Positions 8,430 through 17,003 of a stretch of DNA of 64,000 bases are shown piece by piece. The DNA is taken from contig DVKT01000036.1 of the NCBI GenBank assembly GCA_018715885.1, forward strand, positions 1 to 64,000, read 5' to 3'. Position 1 is the stretch's first letter. The number at the start of each line of letters is the position of its first letter. The position numbers were made by a program, and so were the translations under genes. The DNA is from Caccoplasma intestinavium. Its GTDB lineage: Bacteria; Bacteroidota; Bacteroidia; Bacteroidales; UBA11471. A model generated the notes under the pieces. It saw nothing but the letters and a program-made list of their open reading frames with translations. It did no database searches and had not been told where the DNA came from.

Positions 8430-10049
8430 ATGAAATATTTTTATTTAAACCGTTTTGTGCGGTCGGTTTTCGGCATTGCAGTATGCCTGTTTGCATTTGT
8501 GTCTTGTTCCGATGACGAACCTTTTTCCGATAATAACATAGTTGTTCCACCTACGACCGATACTATACCGTCCGAGGGGGTAGTAATAGGAGATGAGAAT
8601 TTACGGGCCGCCTTGCTTGCTTTGTTGCAGACCGATGAACTTACAACCGAAAATTTGGCAACGGTTACGACTCTTTCGTTGCGGGCCAAGAATTATTCTA
8701 CTCTTGAAGGTATTTCGGCTTTGGTCAATCTCGACTCTCTTACCATCGATAACAATATTGGGAAAGCTTTTATCGAATTCCCGGCGGAAATAGCAAGCAT
8801 GAAAAATCTGACCTATCTCAAAGCGTCGAGCGTGTTTCGGGGAACTTTGCCCGATTCGTTATCGGGTTTTACATATTTCTCGGTAGGTGAGAGTTTCTTG
8901 GGTGGAAATATTCCGCCTCGTCTTATGGATCTTTCGGCCGAACGCATTACTTTGAATATCAGTCGCAGCCGTTTTATGGGACTCCCCGTGGATATATGGA
9001 GAAAGTTGTGTGCCGATGTGGAAAAATACCAGATGAGCCAGTCGCTGGCTCCTCAGGCTGCCGGATATTTTCTTTCGCTTTACGATCCCGACAGTGCGTT
9101 GCATACCCAGTATCACGCCGATGGTGATTTTGAAATTTACCAGACGCATAGCAAAGGGAACGGTATCAATATGTTTATTCTTTGCGACGGTTTCGATTAC
9201 TCCTGCAATGCTGTCGACGGTATTGCCGAGAAGGTTATGAAGTTCAGCGTGGAGCAAATGTTTGCCATCGAGCCGATGACTTCTCTTCGAGACTATTTCG
9301 ATATTTATCTGGTATATGTCGAGTCTCCCGAGAAAGGTATGACATATTCTTCCGATGGGGAGACGAATGACTGGGAGGTAGAGACGAAATTCGGTACGCA
9401 CCAGCCTAATGTCAATAATCGATACTATTTGTGCGATACGCCGGGTATTCTCGATTTTATTGCGGCCAGTACCGGAATTTCTCCGAGAGGCGGTATTGTG
9501 ATGCTGGTTGCACATAATATGGTACATGGAGGTTCGGCCGGAATGGAGTATGTTTCCGACCGTACTTCGTTCAGTGTTTCGACGATAGAACCTAAGTTTG
9601 CCAAGACCGTTTGGCACGAGAGTGTGGGGCATTCCATCGGTTGGTTGGCCGATGAGTATGTAGAGAGCGATAATGCCATGTCGGAAATTCCGTCCGATAC
9701 CCGTGATTATTATGTGTCCGAATACGATCGGTGGGATTACGGTCGTAATATAGCTTTTACCCATGATACGGCTTCGGTCTGGTGGGCCGATTTTATCGGA
9801 GACGAGCGTTATGCCGATGAAAAAATCGGACTTTATGAAGGTGGAAATTACTGGGGAAAAGGTGTGTGGCGTCCTACCGAGAATAGTATTATGCGCACGT
9901 ATGACCGTGATCAACAGTTCAGTGCCCCATGTCGGGCCGTCATTTATAAAGAGGTAATGACAAGGGCTTTGGGCGAGGAATTTACCTATTCGTATGAGGA
10001 TTTTGTAAAATTCGATATGAAAGACGCTTATTATCCGTTGGCGGAATAG
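8430..10049 (+). CDS. Surface lipoprotein with leucine-rich-repeat-like region and M64 (IgA peptidase family) metallopeptidase domain
   Basis: The 539-residue protein begins with a lipoprotein signal ending in FAFVSC (Cys26), followed by SDDE, the acidic tag for surface export in Bacteroidota. Residues of roughly 70-190 show leucine-rich-repeat-like spacing (TTLSLRAKNYSTLEGIS, LVNLDSLTIDNN, MKNLTYLKAS). The rest matches the M64 family: NMFILCDGFDYS, GGIVMLVAHNMVHGGSAGM and the zinc site WHESVGHSIGWLADEY at about residues 395-410. The motif reads HESVGH, so there are three residues between Glu and His instead of the two in classical HExxH. The substrate is unknown; IgA cleavage is known only for one distant family member. 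A terminator follows the gene. Confidence 0.82.
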   Translation: MKYFYLNRFVRSVFGIAVCLFAFVSCSDDEPFSDNNIVVPPTTDTIPSEGVVIGDENLRAALLALLQTDELTTENLATVTTLSLRAKNYSTLEGISALVNLDSLTIDNNIGKAFIEFPAEIASMKNLTYLKASSVFRGTLPDSLSGFTYFSVGESFLGGNIPPRLMDLSAERITLNISRSRFMGLPVDIWRKLCADVEKYQMSQSLAPQAAGYFLSLYDPDSALHTQYHADGDFEIYQTHSKGNGINMFILCDGFDYSCNAVDGIAEKVMKFSVEQMFAIEPMTSLRDYFDIYLVYVESPEKGMTYSSDGETNDWEVETKFGTHQPNVNNRYYLCDTPGILDFIAASTGISPRGGIVMLVAHNMVHGGSAGMEYVSDRTSFSVSTIEPKFAKTVWHESVGHSIGWLADEYVESDNAMSEIPSDTRDYYVSEYDRWDYGRNIAFTHDTASVWWADFIGDERYADEKIGLYEGGNYWGKGVWRPTENSIMRTYDRDQQFSAPCRAVIYKEVMTRALGEEFTYSYEDFVKFDMKDAYYPLAE

Positions 10050-10073
10050 GTGTTTTGCCAATATCGTAGTCCT

Positions 10074-10104
10074 ATGAGAGTGCGCTTTAAAAGTGCGCTC
10101 TCAT
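10074..10104 (+). terminator. Terminator after the M64 peptidase gene
   Basis: A 14-bp stem (ATGAGAGTGCGCTT with AAGTGCGCTCTCAT, allowing two G-U pairs) and a 3-base loop are followed by TTGTTTTCTC. It lies 24 bases after the stop codon. Confidence 0.75.
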
Positions 10105-10110
10105 TTGTTT

Positions 10111-10955
10111 TCTCGAACGCAAGTGAGGAATCCCTCGTTCTTACTCGCAACGGTGATGATCGAGTGCTCTCTCTTGCGTGAGATTCTTCATTTCACTGTG
10201 TTCCGTTCAGAAAGACAATCGTGTCATTCCGAACGCAAGTGAGGAATCTCCGATTCTCTTTTCGGGTGAGAGATTCTTCCTCCCCGCGGTCGTCAGAATA
10301 ACAGCGTTCTGTTACTTCTTTCCCACCGCAAAGAAGTAATCCAGAAAGGTCGCCCGCTTGTTATCGGGTATTCCCACCCTCTGCTTCGATCTCCGTCGGG
10401 GCTGCGGAACTCGTTCCGCTCAAACAGTCCTCTCCCTCTTTCTTCCTTCTCCCTCGCTTCGTGCGTCCCGATAAATGCGGGCATACTTGCTTCTCCATGC
10501 AATTGGTCCTTGTTCGTGAAGCGACGCTGCATTACCGCTCGGAGGGCTTCTGTCGCTCCACTGTCATTCCGAGCGAGGGCGTAAGCCCGACGAGGAATCT
10601 CCTCCTTCCTACTCGTAACGGTGGCGATTGTACTCTCGCTTGGCGGGAGATTCTTCAAGGCAAAGCCTTTCAGAATGACATGTGTTTTAGTTTAAGATGC
10701 TTTGCTTCTGCTCGGCATGACAATCAAATGTCATTCCGAGTGTATACGAGGAATCTTTTGTTTTTATTTGCGACGGTGATGATCGAGAGCTTTCTCTTGT
10801 ATGAGATTCTTCACATCACTGCGTTTTGTTCAGAATGATACGATTGCCATTCCGAGCAAGTGCAAGGAATCCCCGGCTATTGTTGCATGAGATTCTTCGG
10901 GGTTTCTCCCCTCAGAATGACATTTCTGTCATCTCGAACGCAAGTGAGAGATCTC
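10111..10955. repeat. Cluster of REP-like palindromic repeats (about five full units plus half units)
   Basis: A unit of about 80-120 bases recurs. It opens with a form of TGTCATTCCGAACGCAAGTG followed by AGGAATCTC, passes through a variable middle, and closes with GAGATTCTTC and later TCAGAATGACA. The outer ends (GTCATTC / GAATGAC) and the inner pairs (GAGGAATCTC / GAGATTCTTC) are inverted, so each unit is an imperfect palindrome. Units lie near 10111-10217, 10222-10303, 10562-10680, 10729-10840 and 10845-10922. Half units lie near 10694-10722 and 10927-10955. The cluster fills the space between two convergent genes. Reading frames across it have no credible coding features. Confidence 0.8.
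10304..10560. repeat. Second repeat-like intergenic block inserted between palindromic units
   Basis: This GC-richer stretch does not follow the surrounding unit pattern. It opens with an inverted pair, TTCTGTTACTTCTTT (10307-10321) against AAAGAAGTAATCCAGAA (10330-10346), which pairs over 15 bp with a 2-base bulge. It continues with a sequence rich in short runs but without a believable reading frame. It resembles non-coding intergenic sequence that recurs in this phylum, but I cannot confirm copies from a single window. Confidence 0.4.
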
Positions 10956-11020
10956 AAAGAATGATTAAGGGTCTTCTTCCATGCCAAGTGTTTTCGGGTT
11001 TACCTCGGGGGGAGATATAT

Positions 11021-11054
11021 AAAAAGGGGTGTGCCCAAAGACACACCCCTTTTT
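11021..11054 (-). terminator. Terminator of the SusCD/thioredoxin operon
   Basis: A perfect 13-bp stem (AAAAAGGGGTGTG with CACACCCCTTTTT) surrounds an 8-base loop, 18 bases after the thioredoxin stop. Flanking A and T runs make it effective on either strand. On the minus strand the stem ends in a run of U. Confidence 0.88.
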
Positions 11055-11071
11055 ATTATCGCAGCATCTTT

Positions 11072-12250
11072 TTATTTCTTGGGAGCGCGAAGCTCGGTTG
11101 CCATTTGAGTGAAATGGTTGGCTTGGGGACCCATGCGCATGGCCATTGTCATGCCACCTTTGGCTTCTTGGGCGGCTCTTTCGGCAGCTTCTTGTTCGAG
11201 TTGGGCGGCATATTTGTCGCACCAGACAGCGGCGTGATTACGCAGTTTCTGATCGTCGCAGTTTTTGTTGATGCGGATAGCCCAATTATAAACATCGAGT
11301 AGGTCGGCATCATATTTCGAGATCAGTTTGTCGCCGTAAGAAATATATTTTTTCCAGTCTTGGGTACATTCAGCCAAGTACATACGGGTCGAAATTTCGA
11401 TTTTCTTGGCATCTTTCACCTTATTTTTCTTCATATATTTCATGTAGTCGGCAAAACCTTTTTCATCGAATACATAGGTTCCGTTTTCTCCTTCTACCAC
11501 AAATTTACGGCCGTAGAGATTCCATGTGTAACGCTCTTTCATATCGACATACATTTCGCCGTATTGTTCGGTGAATTTATCTTTATTTTCGAGGAAAAAT
11601 ACATACGGTTTGGAATAAGGCGATTCGATGTAGCTCATGAAGAAGTTGAAAAGTTTACGGTCGGTAAGCATCTTTTCATACTTGTTATCGAGGTATTGGG
11701 GAACCAGTTTGGTCAACATCTCTTTGTCATTGGCCTCGGCGAGCACGTCGATATATTCTTCGATGAACTCATCGCTACGCTCTCCGTTGTTATACCGTTG
11801 GGTCATGGTTTTGATGTTGTTGCCCGAGAGTCCCGATACGGTGCGTTTCATAAATTCTTTGGCGTTGCACGAGCCGACGATTTTGTGAATGACCTCTTCG
11901 GTTTTGGGGTCGACGAAAACCAGTGTCGGATAGGCGTTTACTCCCAGTTTCGTTTTTTGAGCGATGCCGTCGGGAGTTTCCATGTCGAGTTTTAGGTTTA
12001 TGAACGATTCATTGAAAAACTCGGCGACTTCGGCGTCTTTGAAAGTGGTTTTTGCCATTTGTTTGCAAGGACCGCACCATTGGGTATAGCAGTCGATAAA
12101 CAAGATGCGTCCGGCATCTTTGGCGGCTTTGAGAGCTTCGGCATAAGTCCCTTCGAGGAAAGATATGCCGGTTTCGGTTTGCGTCTGTTCTTGTGCCGAT
12201 ACTCCACAGAAAGGAAGTAATGCGGCGATGAATAACATTAATTTTTTCAT
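11072..12250 (-). CDS. Periplasmic thioredoxin-fold protein, last gene of the SusCD operon
   Basis: The 392-residue protein has a signal peptide (MKKLMLFIAALLPFCGVSA) and then a thioredoxin domain with the redox pair WCGPCK (Cys59 and Cys62) and the cis-proline segment GVNAYPTLVFVD. The remaining 220 residues are helical and unassigned. The C-terminus contains a methionine-rich stretch, GGMTMAMRMGPQ, followed by a lysine-rich end. The WCGPCK site and extracytoplasmic location suggest disulfide reduction or a DsbD-linked role. The gene lies 19 bases after susD and just before a strong terminator, so it is the last of a five-gene operon that also starts with a thioredoxin-fold protein. Confidence 0.85.
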   Translation of the reverse strand: MKKLMLFIAALLPFCGVSAQEQTQTETGISFLEGTYAEALKAAKDAGRILFIDCYTQWCGPCKQMAKTTFKDAEVAEFFNESFINLKLDMETPDGIAQKTKLGVNAYPTLVFVDPKTEEVIHKIVGSCNAKEFMKRTVSGLSGNNIKTMTQRYNNGERSDEFIEEYIDVLAEANDKEMLTKLVPQYLDNKYEKMLTDRKLFNFFMSYIESPYSKPYVFFLENKDKFTEQYGEMYVDMKERYTWNLYGRKFVVEGENGTYVFDEKGFADYMKYMKKNKVKDAKKIEISTRMYLAECTQDWKKYISYGDKLISKYDADLLDVYNWAIRINKNCDDQKLRNHAAVWCDKYAAQLEQEAAERAAQEAKGGMTMAMRMGPQANHFTQMATELRAPKK

Positions 12251-12269
12251 AAATGAAGTGTTTTGTAGA

Positions 12270-13787
12270 TTAGAATCCGCTGTTTTGTTTGATGACGCCG
12301 TCCGAGATTTGTACTTCGTATTCGGGTATCGGCAGTATTTTTTTGTTATTGGGCAGACCTTTGGTTTTCAAGTCTCTTCCGGTACGGATAAGATCCCAAC
12401 GATAGTGCCCTTCCATAGCCAGTTCGCGGTTACGTTCCACAAGTATGGAATCGACGAATGCATCGACCGAGGCAAAATCCGAAGCTTTCAGTTCTGCCGG
12501 TTTCTGACCTTCGGGGAAGGGTTTGCGGCGAATGTCGTTGAGGTGTTGCAAGGCTTCGGCATCGATGCTGTTGGTCGTGTAGGCCAAAGTTTCCGCCCGG
12601 GTAAGTTTTATTTCCGACAGACGTATGTACTGTACGTCGCAGTAGCACCCTCCGTTATCGTATTTCATCGATGCTTTCAGGTTGGCATTAGATGTTGTCG
12701 AACCTTGTTGGATAAGGTACTCGTTCGTAGTGCCGTATCCGCGGAGGTCTCCCGGCAGGTAACTGTTGATGAGGGAGTCGGAAGTAGAGAAGTTGGTTTT
12801 TGAAAATACCGATGTCCATCCGCACGGGAATACGTTGGTACTGATGCGGCTGGGTTGGAAAAATATCAGTTCCGTCGCATAATTGGTTGGGTCGGGGTAG
12901 GTCGAGTTTTCGTAGATATTGCTGGGGAAAATATTGGTACGGTGGTCGTTATATTCGTCGTTGAACGTGATAACGGTCGATTTCAATACTTCTCCGGCGT
13001 AGTAAGCAGCTTGTTTCAACTCGTCGATATTTTTCAGGTACGTTCCTTTATACAGGTAAATGCGGGAAAGGAGCGCTTTTGCCGTTGTTGCCGTTGCGCG
13101 ATAACGTTGTGCCGGAGCATAGTCGGTCTGAGGCAGGTCGGGTATTGCCTCGGTGAGGTCTTTCAGTATTTGCGTATAGATGGCCCCGACGGTTTCACGA
13201 GCCTGTACGTCTTCGGGTTTGTAACCGTCATACGGAGTAAGGCGCAGAACCAGTCCCAGACCGTTTTCCTCACCGACCAATGCTCCGTCGCCGTAGATGC
13301 AAAGCAGTGTAAAGTATTCGTAGGCCCGTAGGAATTTGGCCTCGGCGATATGCTGTTTCATCATCTTGGGGTCATATTGTCCGAATTCATTTATTCCCGC
13401 GATGATGTTGTTGGCATAATCGATGGCATTGTAGCCGTATTGGTAAATGTCCTTGATAAAACCGTCGTGTTCGTCGGTGGTATATTCGCATTTTTCCATG
13501 GCCAAGAGGCTCGATGCGCCATCGTTGACCGTGATGTTTTCGGTGCCGATGTCGGCCAGTTGGAATGCGAAAGAACTGTTTGTATAATTGTTCTGATCGT
13601 TGGGTGCGCCCGAGAGCAGCACGCACAAGCGGGTATATGCCCCGATGAGGGCCGATTGCGCGGTTTTCTCTTCTTTGTAGACCGTCTCGTCTACCATCGT
13701 GTTTTGCGGTGCATAGTCGAGTTCACATGCGCTGAACAGGGTCAACGACGCGAGGGTCGATATGGTGAATAAGATTTTTTTCATCAT
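12270..13787 (-). CDS. SusD/RagB-family outer-membrane nutrient-binding lipoprotein
   Basis: The 505-residue protein has a lipoprotein signal (LFSACELDYAPQN, Cys20) and the SusD pattern throughout. Near the N-terminus is KEEKTAQSALIGAYTRL, then HIAEAKFLRAYEYFTLL, a TPR-like helix pair around ALLSRIYLYKGTYL and the closing VERNRELAMEGHYRWDLIRTGR block. Such proteins cap the SusC barrel and capture ligand at the cell surface. It lies 19 bases downstream of the SusC gene. No glycoside hydrolase or sugar regulator is nearby, so a glycan ligand should not be assumed. Peptides or another substrate are equally possible. Confidence 0.93.
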   Translation of the reverse strand: MMKKILFTISTLASLTLFSACELDYAPQNTMVDETVYKEEKTAQSALIGAYTRLCVLLSGAPNDQNNYTNSSFAFQLADIGTENITVNDGASSLLAMEKCEYTTDEHDGFIKDIYQYGYNAIDYANNIIAGINEFGQYDPKMMKQHIAEAKFLRAYEYFTLLCIYGDGALVGEENGLGLVLRLTPYDGYKPEDVQARETVGAIYTQILKDLTEAIPDLPQTDYAPAQRYRATATTAKALLSRIYLYKGTYLKNIDELKQAAYYAGEVLKSTVITFNDEYNDHRTNIFPSNIYENSTYPDPTNYATELIFFQPSRISTNVFPCGWTSVFSKTNFSTSDSLINSYLPGDLRGYGTTNEYLIQQGSTTSNANLKASMKYDNGGCYCDVQYIRLSEIKLTRAETLAYTTNSIDAEALQHLNDIRRKPFPEGQKPAELKASDFASVDAFVDSILVERNRELAMEGHYRWDLIRTGRDLKTKGLPNNKKILPIPEYEVQISDGVIKQNSGF

Positions 13788-13806
13788 GTTGTTTGTCCTC
13801 CTGTGG

Positions 13807-16800
13807 TTAAATTCCGAATCTTATACCGAATTGATAGCTTCGAGAAGAAGGCATCGTCAGGTTATCATATCCGGTAGCGGTTGCCGACGAACCGAATGCG
13901 CTCACTTCGGGGTCGAGTCCCGAGTAAGAAGTGATGGTGAACACATTGGTAAGAACCATGAAAAGTTTTATTTGGTTGAATGTTTTCGTCTTTCTCAATA
14001 TATGTTTCGGAAGAGAGTATGAGAATTCGAGCGTTTTCAATCTCAAATAAGAGTTCTTTTCAAGAAACCGGGTCGTGGTGATCGACGAGGTGTAGTCGGA
14101 GTTGTTGACGATCGAGCTGTTTTTCAGTTTCGGAATGTCGGTTGTCTGTCCCGGTATCTGCCAGAAGTCGAGAATATCGCGAGACAAGTTGTTGGCCGAT
14201 TCGGTCGCATAGGTGAGCAACTGGGCGCGGGTAGAGTTGATCATATGACCGCCTGCCGAGAATGTAAACATCAGGTTCAGTTCAAATCCTTTGTAGGTAA
14301 GAATGTTTGTAAGGCTGCCATAAAATTTGGGCTCGGCCGTACCGCAGACTTTTTTGTTTTCGGTCGATGTCTCGTAGTTCGAGGCTGGCGGAACGGTAGT
14401 GATCGTACCATCGGCAAGACGCCATAGCGGCTCACCTGTCATGGGATCGACGCCTACCCATTCGTGCAGGTACCATTGCGCCATGGGGTAACCCACGGCA
14501 TAGTATTTGAAAGAGCTGTTGGCTTGGTCGAGCTGATTCCCCTCAAAGTTGAGCTTCAATATCTTATTGCTGTTGTGAGAGACGTTGAGTATCGTTTGCC
14601 AAGAGAAATCTTTCCGCACGATATTGTCGGAAATGACTTGTATCTCGATACCTTGATTTTGCATATCGGCGATATTCTGATATTGGGTGGAATATCCGGT
14701 GTAAGCGGGCAGATCCGAAGAAAAAAGCATATCGGAGGTACGTTTGTAGTAATAATCTACCGTCAGTTTCAACCGTTCTTTGAAAGCGGAGAAATCGATA
14801 CCCAAGTCATAGGTGATGGTTTTCTCCCAATCGAGGTTTACGTTGCTCGGTTGCGACATTCCGAGGAATTGTTCGTTACCGTAGGACGAAGAGGTGTTCA
14901 GTACGTAGATGGCCTGTGCACCATAGTAGCTGTTGTTGGCGTCCTGGCTGGTCCATCCTATCGATCCGCGCACTTTCAACTCGTCGATCCACGGGGCGTT
15001 GTAGGCGATGAAATCTTCTTCGGAGAGTCGCCATGCGGCCGATACGGCGGGAATGTTGATGAACCGGTGCAAACGGTTATATCGGGAAGAGCCGTCGAGC
15101 CGGTAAGAAACGCCGAAAAGATAACGGCGCATCAACTGATAGTTTACACGGGCAAAAGCCGAAAGCAGAGCCCAAGTGTCTTCTCCGGCTGCCGATACGC
15201 GGGAGGTTTGTGCCGACCCGATACCTTTGATGTCTTTGCTGAAAAAATTGGATCCGTAGATCGTGTTGTTGTATTCATGCCCTATCTCATAGCTTTGGCC
15301 TAAGACAGCTTGCAAGTAATGGCGGTCGTTGAACACCTTGTTTACCGTAATGGTATTGTTGTTGACGACACGGTATTTCAAGGCATTGTTTTCCGAGGCT
15401 TGGTTATTGGGGGTCAGGTCCGCTACTTCCTCGGGCAGTTCGGGCTTATATGTATAAGCCCGGGTATTTGCGATGTTGATACCCAATTCGGTTTTGAGTT
15501 GCAACCACGATGTTACGTCATATTGCAGGTAGGTATTTCCTATCGTTGTTATGTTTTTGCTTTGCGAGGTAACATCGTTGGCATAGGCCACGGGGTTGTA
15601 GTTGTCGTTGTTCCCTTTGGTGTTGAGGGCGTGGCCGTAGTAATACGAGCCGTCTTCGTTGTAAATGGGAAGGTTGGGAGCACGCAGAATGGCGTCTTTG
15701 TAGACGGTGGGAGCCGTGAGGGCATTGTTGTCCACAAAAGAGAGGGTAACGTTGGCGCCCAATGTAAATTTGTCGCTCAGTTGCGTATCGAGGTTCAGGC
15801 GTGCCGAGTAACGTTGCAGGTCGTTGTTGATGATATATGACTCGTTATTGGCATAGGAGAGACTGAAAAAGTATCGCGAACGGCTGTTTCCGCCCGATAC
15901 CGATGCACTGAGGTTATGGCTGATGGCATTGCGGGTTACGGCATCTTGCCAGTCGGTGTTATATCCGGCCCGGTAAGTGTCGGAAGGATAGTATTGGGTA
16001 TAGATTTGTGCGTATTCGTCACCGTTGATAAGATCGAGTTTCCCGATGGGGTTGTCGATACTCAACGTGTACGAAACGTTTACCGATGTACGGTCGCGTG
16101 AACCGCTTTTGGTTGTAATGAGGACGACTCCGGCCGAACCTCGTGAACCGTAAATAGAGGTGGCGAATGCGTCTTTCAGGATTTCGATCGATTCGATGTC
16201 GTCGGGGTTGATGGAGAGAAGCGGATTTTGTTCGAAAGAGTAGTTCAGGTCCATGTTGTTGACCAAAGAGCCTCCTCCGGTCGAGGTTCCACCCATGCTT
16301 ATAGCACTTACCGATCCGCCGCTTGTTCCTACCGAGTTGGCCGAGCGGTCTGTCCCGTAGATAGGTACGCCATCGACAACATACAAGGGATTATTCTCTC
16401 CGATGATGGAGCTTACGCCACGTATCGTCAGCAGATTGGCACCGCCGAGAGCTCCCGATGAGTTACTTACGAATACGCCGGGTGCACGGCCTTGTAGCAG
16501 TTGGTCGACCGACAAGAACGATTTCTGCTCGTCGAGCTTGACCGATGATACCGAGCCGGTGATGTCGCGGCGCTCCTGCTTTCCGTAGCCTACGACGGTA
16601 ATTTCTCGCATGGAGTTTTCGGCGGGAACGAGTCGTATGGCTTCGACGGTTTTGGGGCTGTTTACGGTTACTTTTTCGGTTTCGTAACCGATAAATGAGA
16701 AAGAAATGGTTGCTCCTGTCGGTACGTTGGTGAGCGTAAATGTTCCGTCCGATGTCGACAAGGTGGCGCCTTTCCCGTTGACCGAAATTGTTACGCCTGC

Positions 16801-16920
16801 CATAGGAGCATTATTTTCATCGAGTACGGTACCGGATATTTTTGTAAGATTTTGCGCCGAGGCCATTTCACAACAGAATATACAGCACAGTACCGTGTAT
16901 ATTGTCCAAAATTTTTTCAT
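13807..16920 (-). CDS. SusC/RagA-family TonB-linked outer-membrane transporter
   Basis: The 1037-residue protein has a signal peptide, a carboxypeptidase-regulatory-like domain (KISGTVLDENNAPMAGVTIS), a TonB-box-like VVGYGKQERRDITGSVSSV, a plug domain with RGVSSIIGENNPLYVVDG, and a long beta-barrel ending in a C-terminal strand (SYQFGIRFGI). This is the full SusC architecture and length. It imports a ligand captured by the neighbouring SusD protein. In the operon it follows the kelch-like lipoprotein gene, but a terminator-like hairpin lies in the 83-base gap before it (16949-16983), so its expression may be set separately. Confidence 0.95.
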   Translation of the reverse strand: MKKFWTIYTVLCCIFCCEMASAQNLTKISGTVLDENNAPMAGVTISVNGKGATLSTSDGTFTLTNVPTGATISFSFIGYETEKVTVNSPKTVEAIRLVPAENSMREITVVGYGKQERRDITGSVSSVKLDEQKSFLSVDQLLQGRAPGVFVSNSSGALGGANLLTIRGVSSIIGENNPLYVVDGVPIYGTDRSANSVGTSGGSVSAISMGGTSTGGGSLVNNMDLNYSFEQNPLLSINPDDIESIEILKDAFATSIYGSRGSAGVVLITTKSGSRDRTSVNVSYTLSIDNPIGKLDLINGDEYAQIYTQYYPSDTYRAGYNTDWQDAVTRNAISHNLSASVSGGNSRSRYFFSLSYANNESYIINNDLQRYSARLNLDTQLSDKFTLGANVTLSFVDNNALTAPTVYKDAILRAPNLPIYNEDGSYYYGHALNTKGNNDNYNPVAYANDVTSQSKNITTIGNTYLQYDVTSWLQLKTELGINIANTRAYTYKPELPEEVADLTPNNQASENNALKYRVVNNNTITVNKVFNDRHYLQAVLGQSYEIGHEYNNTIYGSNFFSKDIKGIGSAQTSRVSAAGEDTWALLSAFARVNYQLMRRYLFGVSYRLDGSSRYNRLHRFINIPAVSAAWRLSEEDFIAYNAPWIDELKVRGSIGWTSQDANNSYYGAQAIYVLNTSSSYGNEQFLGMSQPSNVNLDWEKTITYDLGIDFSAFKERLKLTVDYYYKRTSDMLFSSDLPAYTGYSTQYQNIADMQNQGIEIQVISDNIVRKDFSWQTILNVSHNSNKILKLNFEGNQLDQANSSFKYYAVGYPMAQWYLHEWVGVDPMTGEPLWRLADGTITTVPPASNYETSTENKKVCGTAEPKFYGSLTNILTYKGFELNLMFTFSAGGHMINSTRAQLLTYATESANNLSRDILDFWQIPGQTTDIPKLKNSSIVNNSDYTSSITTTRFLEKNSYLRLKTLEFSYSLPKHILRKTKTFNQIKLFMVLTNVFTITSYSGLDPEVSAFGSSATATGYDNLTMPSSRSYQFGIRFGI

Positions 16921-16948
16921 AATATTAAGTCCCGGTATTTGATTGAAA

Positions 16949-16983
16949 AAGTACCCTGCGCAGGGATTATGCGCAGAGTACTT
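16949..16983 (-). terminator. Intercistronic terminator-like hairpin before susC
   Basis: AAGTAC-TC-TGCGCA on the minus strand pairs with TGCGCA-GG-GTACTT around a 7-base loop, which gives a 14-bp stem with one mismatch and one wobble. The U-run TTTTTC follows directly. It sits between the stop of the kelch-like gene (17004) and the susC start (16920). With only 28 bases left before susC and no promoter element there, it probably acts as a partial terminator or attenuator inside the operon. Confidence 0.6.
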
Positions 16984-17003
16984 TGCTGGTTATGAAAAAT
17001 TTA

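Noticed and set aside
8859..10061. Open frame of 400 codons opposite the M64 peptidase gene
   Set aside because: It is antisense to a well-supported gene with a metal-binding motif and a matching promoter and terminator on the plus strand.
10293..10658. Open frame of 121 codons on the minus strand in the repeat region
   Set aside because: It runs across the end of palindrome unit 2, the nested block and unit 3. It has no family motif, an Arg/Ser/Gly-rich composition and no promoter. It is a by-product of GC-richer repeats.
10111..10955. Possible CRISPR array
   Set aside because: Unit lengths vary (80-120 bases), repeats are imperfect palindromes with inverted arms, spacers are not of constant length and no cas gene is nearby.
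10826..11302. Open frame of 158 codons on the plus strand
   Set aside because: It covers repeat units and then runs antisense into the end of the thioredoxin gene, whose coding frame is far better supported.
14464..15303. Open frame of 279 codons on the plus strand inside susC
   Set aside because: It is a shadow of susC. It has no promoter and no motif.
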